Origin: Marinomonas ushuaiensis DSM 15871
Lineage (GTDB): Bacteria; Pseudomonadota; Gammaproteobacteria; Pseudomonadales; Marinomonadaceae
Reading direction: 5' to 3'
DNA: 64,000 bases
Assembly (NCBI RefSeq): GCF_000521805.1
Contig: NZ_JAMB01000001.1
Span: forward strand, 310,001-374,000
Shown one piece after another: positions 62,685 to 64,000 of the stretch (its first letter is position 1; each line of letters opens with the position of its first letter). The notes under the pieces were generated by a model. That model worked only from the letters and a program-made list of their open reading frames with translations, had not been told where the DNA came from and searched no databases. The translations under genes and the position numbers were made by a program.

Positions 62685-63272
62685 ATGAACAAATTAGTGT
62701 CTTTATTATTAAAAGGTTTGGTTGCCGTTTTACCCATTGGTTTGACTGTCTACTTAATTTACTGGTTATTGGCGACAGGTGAAAAACTCGCTCAACCACT
62801 CTTATTGTGGTTGATTCCAGATAGCATTTATTTTCCTGGTTTAGGACTCATTGCCAGCTTAGGGATTTTGATCTTAATTGGCTTCTTGGTGAACCTTTAT
62901 GGCGTTCGTTATTTGGTTAAATTAAGTCAGAATGTTTTTGAACGCATACCACTGGTTAAATCCATTTATGGTGCTTTTAAAGATATGATGATGGTGTTTA
63001 ATCTGTCTGAAAAGAAAGAGATGAAAAGCGTTGTTTCCATTGAGTGGAATGGTGCTCAAGTTATTGGGTTTGTGACGGGTGAAAAAACAGGACAAAGGCT
63101 GTTTGGTGGCCAAGATTTAGTGGGTGTTTATGTGCCATTGAGTTATCAAATTGGCGGTATGACTTTTTACATTTCCCGTGATCGATTAACAGAATTAGAT
63201 ATTGGCGTTGAAGAAGCCATGCGATTAGCGTTAACGGCAGGTGTTCAAAGCGGTCCGAAAACGGAAGACTGA
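62685..63272 (+). CDS. DUF502 family membrane protein
   Basis: A 195-residue protein with two membrane helices near the N-terminus (about 5-27 and 50-70). KGLVAVLPIGLTVYLIYWLLATGEKL and RIPLVKSIYGAFKDMMMVF (about 87-105), then VGVYVPLSYQIGGMTFYISRDRL are the DUF502 pattern. The function is unknown, probably at the cell envelope. AAGATAAGCACA before the ATG gives only a modest ribosome binding site. A terminator follows. Confidence 0.9.
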   Translation: MNKLVSLLLKGLVAVLPIGLTVYLIYWLLATGEKLAQPLLLWLIPDSIYFPGLGLIASLGILILIGFLVNLYGVRYLVKLSQNVFERIPLVKSIYGAFKDMMMVFNLSEKKEMKSVVSIEWNGAQVIGFVTGEKTGQRLFGGQDLVGVYVPLSYQIGGMTFYISRDRLTELDIGVEEAMRLALTAGVQSGPKTED

Positions 63273-63300
63273 TGTTTCATTGGCTTTAATGACACAGAAT

Positions 63301-63337
63301 AAAAAGGCCTCACGTCTGAACGACATGAGGCCTTTTT
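63301..63337. terminator. Bidirectional terminator between DUF502 and yceI genes
   Basis: AAAAAGGCCTCACGT pairs with ACATGAGGCCTTTTT (one mismatch) around CTGAACG; A/T runs on both sides serve the two converging genes. Confidence 0.9.
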
Positions 63338-63344
63338 AAATGAA

Positions 63345-63926
63345 TTATTTGCTCTCTTTACCTTCGAAGAACATATTTATGGTGAAGTCATTCGTGCCAA
63401 TTTTTTTGGTATCGATATTGAAATCAGCAAACTTTAGATCAGCAGAGCCTTCAAATCCTGCGCGATAATCACCCCAAGGTGATTTGCCTTCGCCAATAAG
63501 AGCAGCATCAAATGAAATGGCTTTTGTGACGCCATGTAAATTCAAATCACCATTCACTTTTACTTTTCCATCGCCCATGTCTTCAATACTGGTGCTTTTA
63601 AACGTTGCTGTTGGGTATTTTGAAGCGTTTAAAACGTCTGAACTCATTATGTGCTTGTCACGCTTAGCGTGGTTGGAGTCAAAGCTTGTTGTCTGAATGG
63701 TTACTTCAATACTGGAATCATTGATCTTATCTTTGTCGTATTCAAAGCTGCCAGAAAAGTCGTCAAATCGTCCTTTTACCCAGCTGATACCAAGGTGACT
63801 GACTTTCACATCAAGCTGTGAGTGAGCGCCAGATCTAACGTCATCAATCACGTAAGTCGCAGCAGTCGCAAAACCACTTGTGGCAATAGCGAGTGAGAAT
63901 AGGGTGCTTTTAAGTAATGTGTTCAT
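63345..63926 (-). CDS. YceI family periplasmic lipocalin-like protein
   Basis: A 193-residue exported protein; the signal peptide ends near ATAAT (residues 1-22). The YceI beta-barrel pattern is YVIDDVRSGAHSQLDVKVSHLGISWVKGRFDDFSGSFEYD at the N-terminus, RDKHIMSSDVLNASKYPTATFKST (about 92-115) and LNLHGVTKAISFDA. The family binds isoprenoid quinones or other lipids. AAGGAGAAGCA before the ATG is a strong ribosome binding site. The start overlaps the stop of a cytochrome b561-like gene (ATGA), a pairing often seen. Confidence 0.93.
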   Translation of the reverse strand: MNTLLKSTLFSLAIATSGFATAATYVIDDVRSGAHSQLDVKVSHLGISWVKGRFDDFSGSFEYDKDKINDSSIEVTIQTTSFDSNHAKRDKHIMSSDVLNASKYPTATFKSTSIEDMGDGKVKVNGDLNLHGVTKAISFDAALIGEGKSPWGDYRAGFEGSADLKFADFNIDTKKIGTNDFTINMFFEGKESK

Positions 63927-64000
63927 TGCTTCTCCTTAATTCCTAATAGTTTTGTCAAGGTTGAGTCTTTATCAATAAAGTGATGTTTTAACGCGGCAGC
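63923..64000 (-). CDS. Partial cytochrome b561-like protein (C-terminal end)
   Basis: Only the last 25 codons and the TGA are in the window; the frame is open to the window edge. AALKHHFIDKDSTLTKLLG is the typical end of bacterial cytochrome b561 proteins, where the histidine pair ligates heme. The stop codon overlaps the yceI ATG, so the two genes form an operon. The rest of the gene lies beyond position 64000. Confidence 0.8.
   Translation of the reverse strand, partial: AAALKHHFIDKDSTLTKLLGIKEKQ

Noticed and set aside
1..64000. tRNA, rRNA, CRISPR arrays, prophage or integrase genes
   Set aside because: Looked for by eye and by gene content; no cloverleaf ends, regularly spaced repeats or phage genes were seen. 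A tRNA or small RNA scan was not possible here.

Overview
The window looks like the chromosome of a marine gammaproteobacterium, most like Marinomonas or a close relative in the Oceanospirillales. This is inferred from the moderately AT-rich DNA, the order polA - thrB - (zinc genes) - zur - znuC - znuB (shared in outline with Pseudomonas), three TRAP transporters and a betaine ABC transporter. No rRNA, tRNA, CRISPR array, prophage or intact insertion sequence was seen.

Layout. 1-4.5 kb: a decayed dicarboxylate symporter, a DUF2383 protein, a B12-type radical SAM protein, mtgA and an unlisted 49-codon DUF2256 gene. 4.5-13.6 kb: polA, then thrB, a DUF1007 protein, a LysE exporter and MarC, then a zinc operon (NicO-type permease, zur, znuC, znuB) behind a good Zur-box palindrome; znuA is not present. 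13.7-19.6 kb: a chemoreceptor, then a complete bufferin (copper-type RiPP metallophore) operon: ECF sigma factor, small zinc-finger anti-sigma, BufA precursor, MNIO maturase BufB, BufC and DoxX. The same two-part promoter (GTAAGA-N16-CGTC) lies before the sigma gene and before bufA. 19-25 kb: gamma-carbonic anhydrase, oligopeptidase A with yheV, a DUF3750 lipoprotein, an NCS1 permease and a nitroreductase.

25-33 kb: a GGDEF/EAL protein, two DUF202 membrane proteins, and an IclR - sulfatase - TRAP cluster in which the sulfatase has no signal peptide, so the sulfated compound is probably imported first. 33.5-37.3 kb: GcvR and a photolyase/cryptochrome cluster: Cry-DASH, an internally deleted photolyase remnant, and an FeS-type photolyase. 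37.7-45 kb: a PAS-GGDEF-EAL protein, YjdM and a betaine ABC system whose permease is a double-length fusion. 45-49 kb: ahpF and ahpC separated by a REP-like inverted repeat, and a trans-sulfuration PLP enzyme.

49-62.5 kb is a catabolic island: 5-oxoprolinase PxpABC with a TRAP transporter and a D-glutamate-cyclase-like gene on the minus strand, a LysR gene, then a second TRAP transporter with DUF2848 and amidase genes on the plus strand, closed by a second LysR gene. Two almost identical 19-bp LysR-type boxes (TGATC-A/T-G-T8-ATCA) lie at the head of the two operons, suggesting one regulator ties them together. The window ends with a DUF502 membrane protein, a YceI protein and the last 25 codons of a cytochrome b561-like gene.

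The most interesting systems are the self-contained ECF/bufferin regulon (15.4-19.0 kb) and the paired LysR boxes of the pyroglutamate/amide island.
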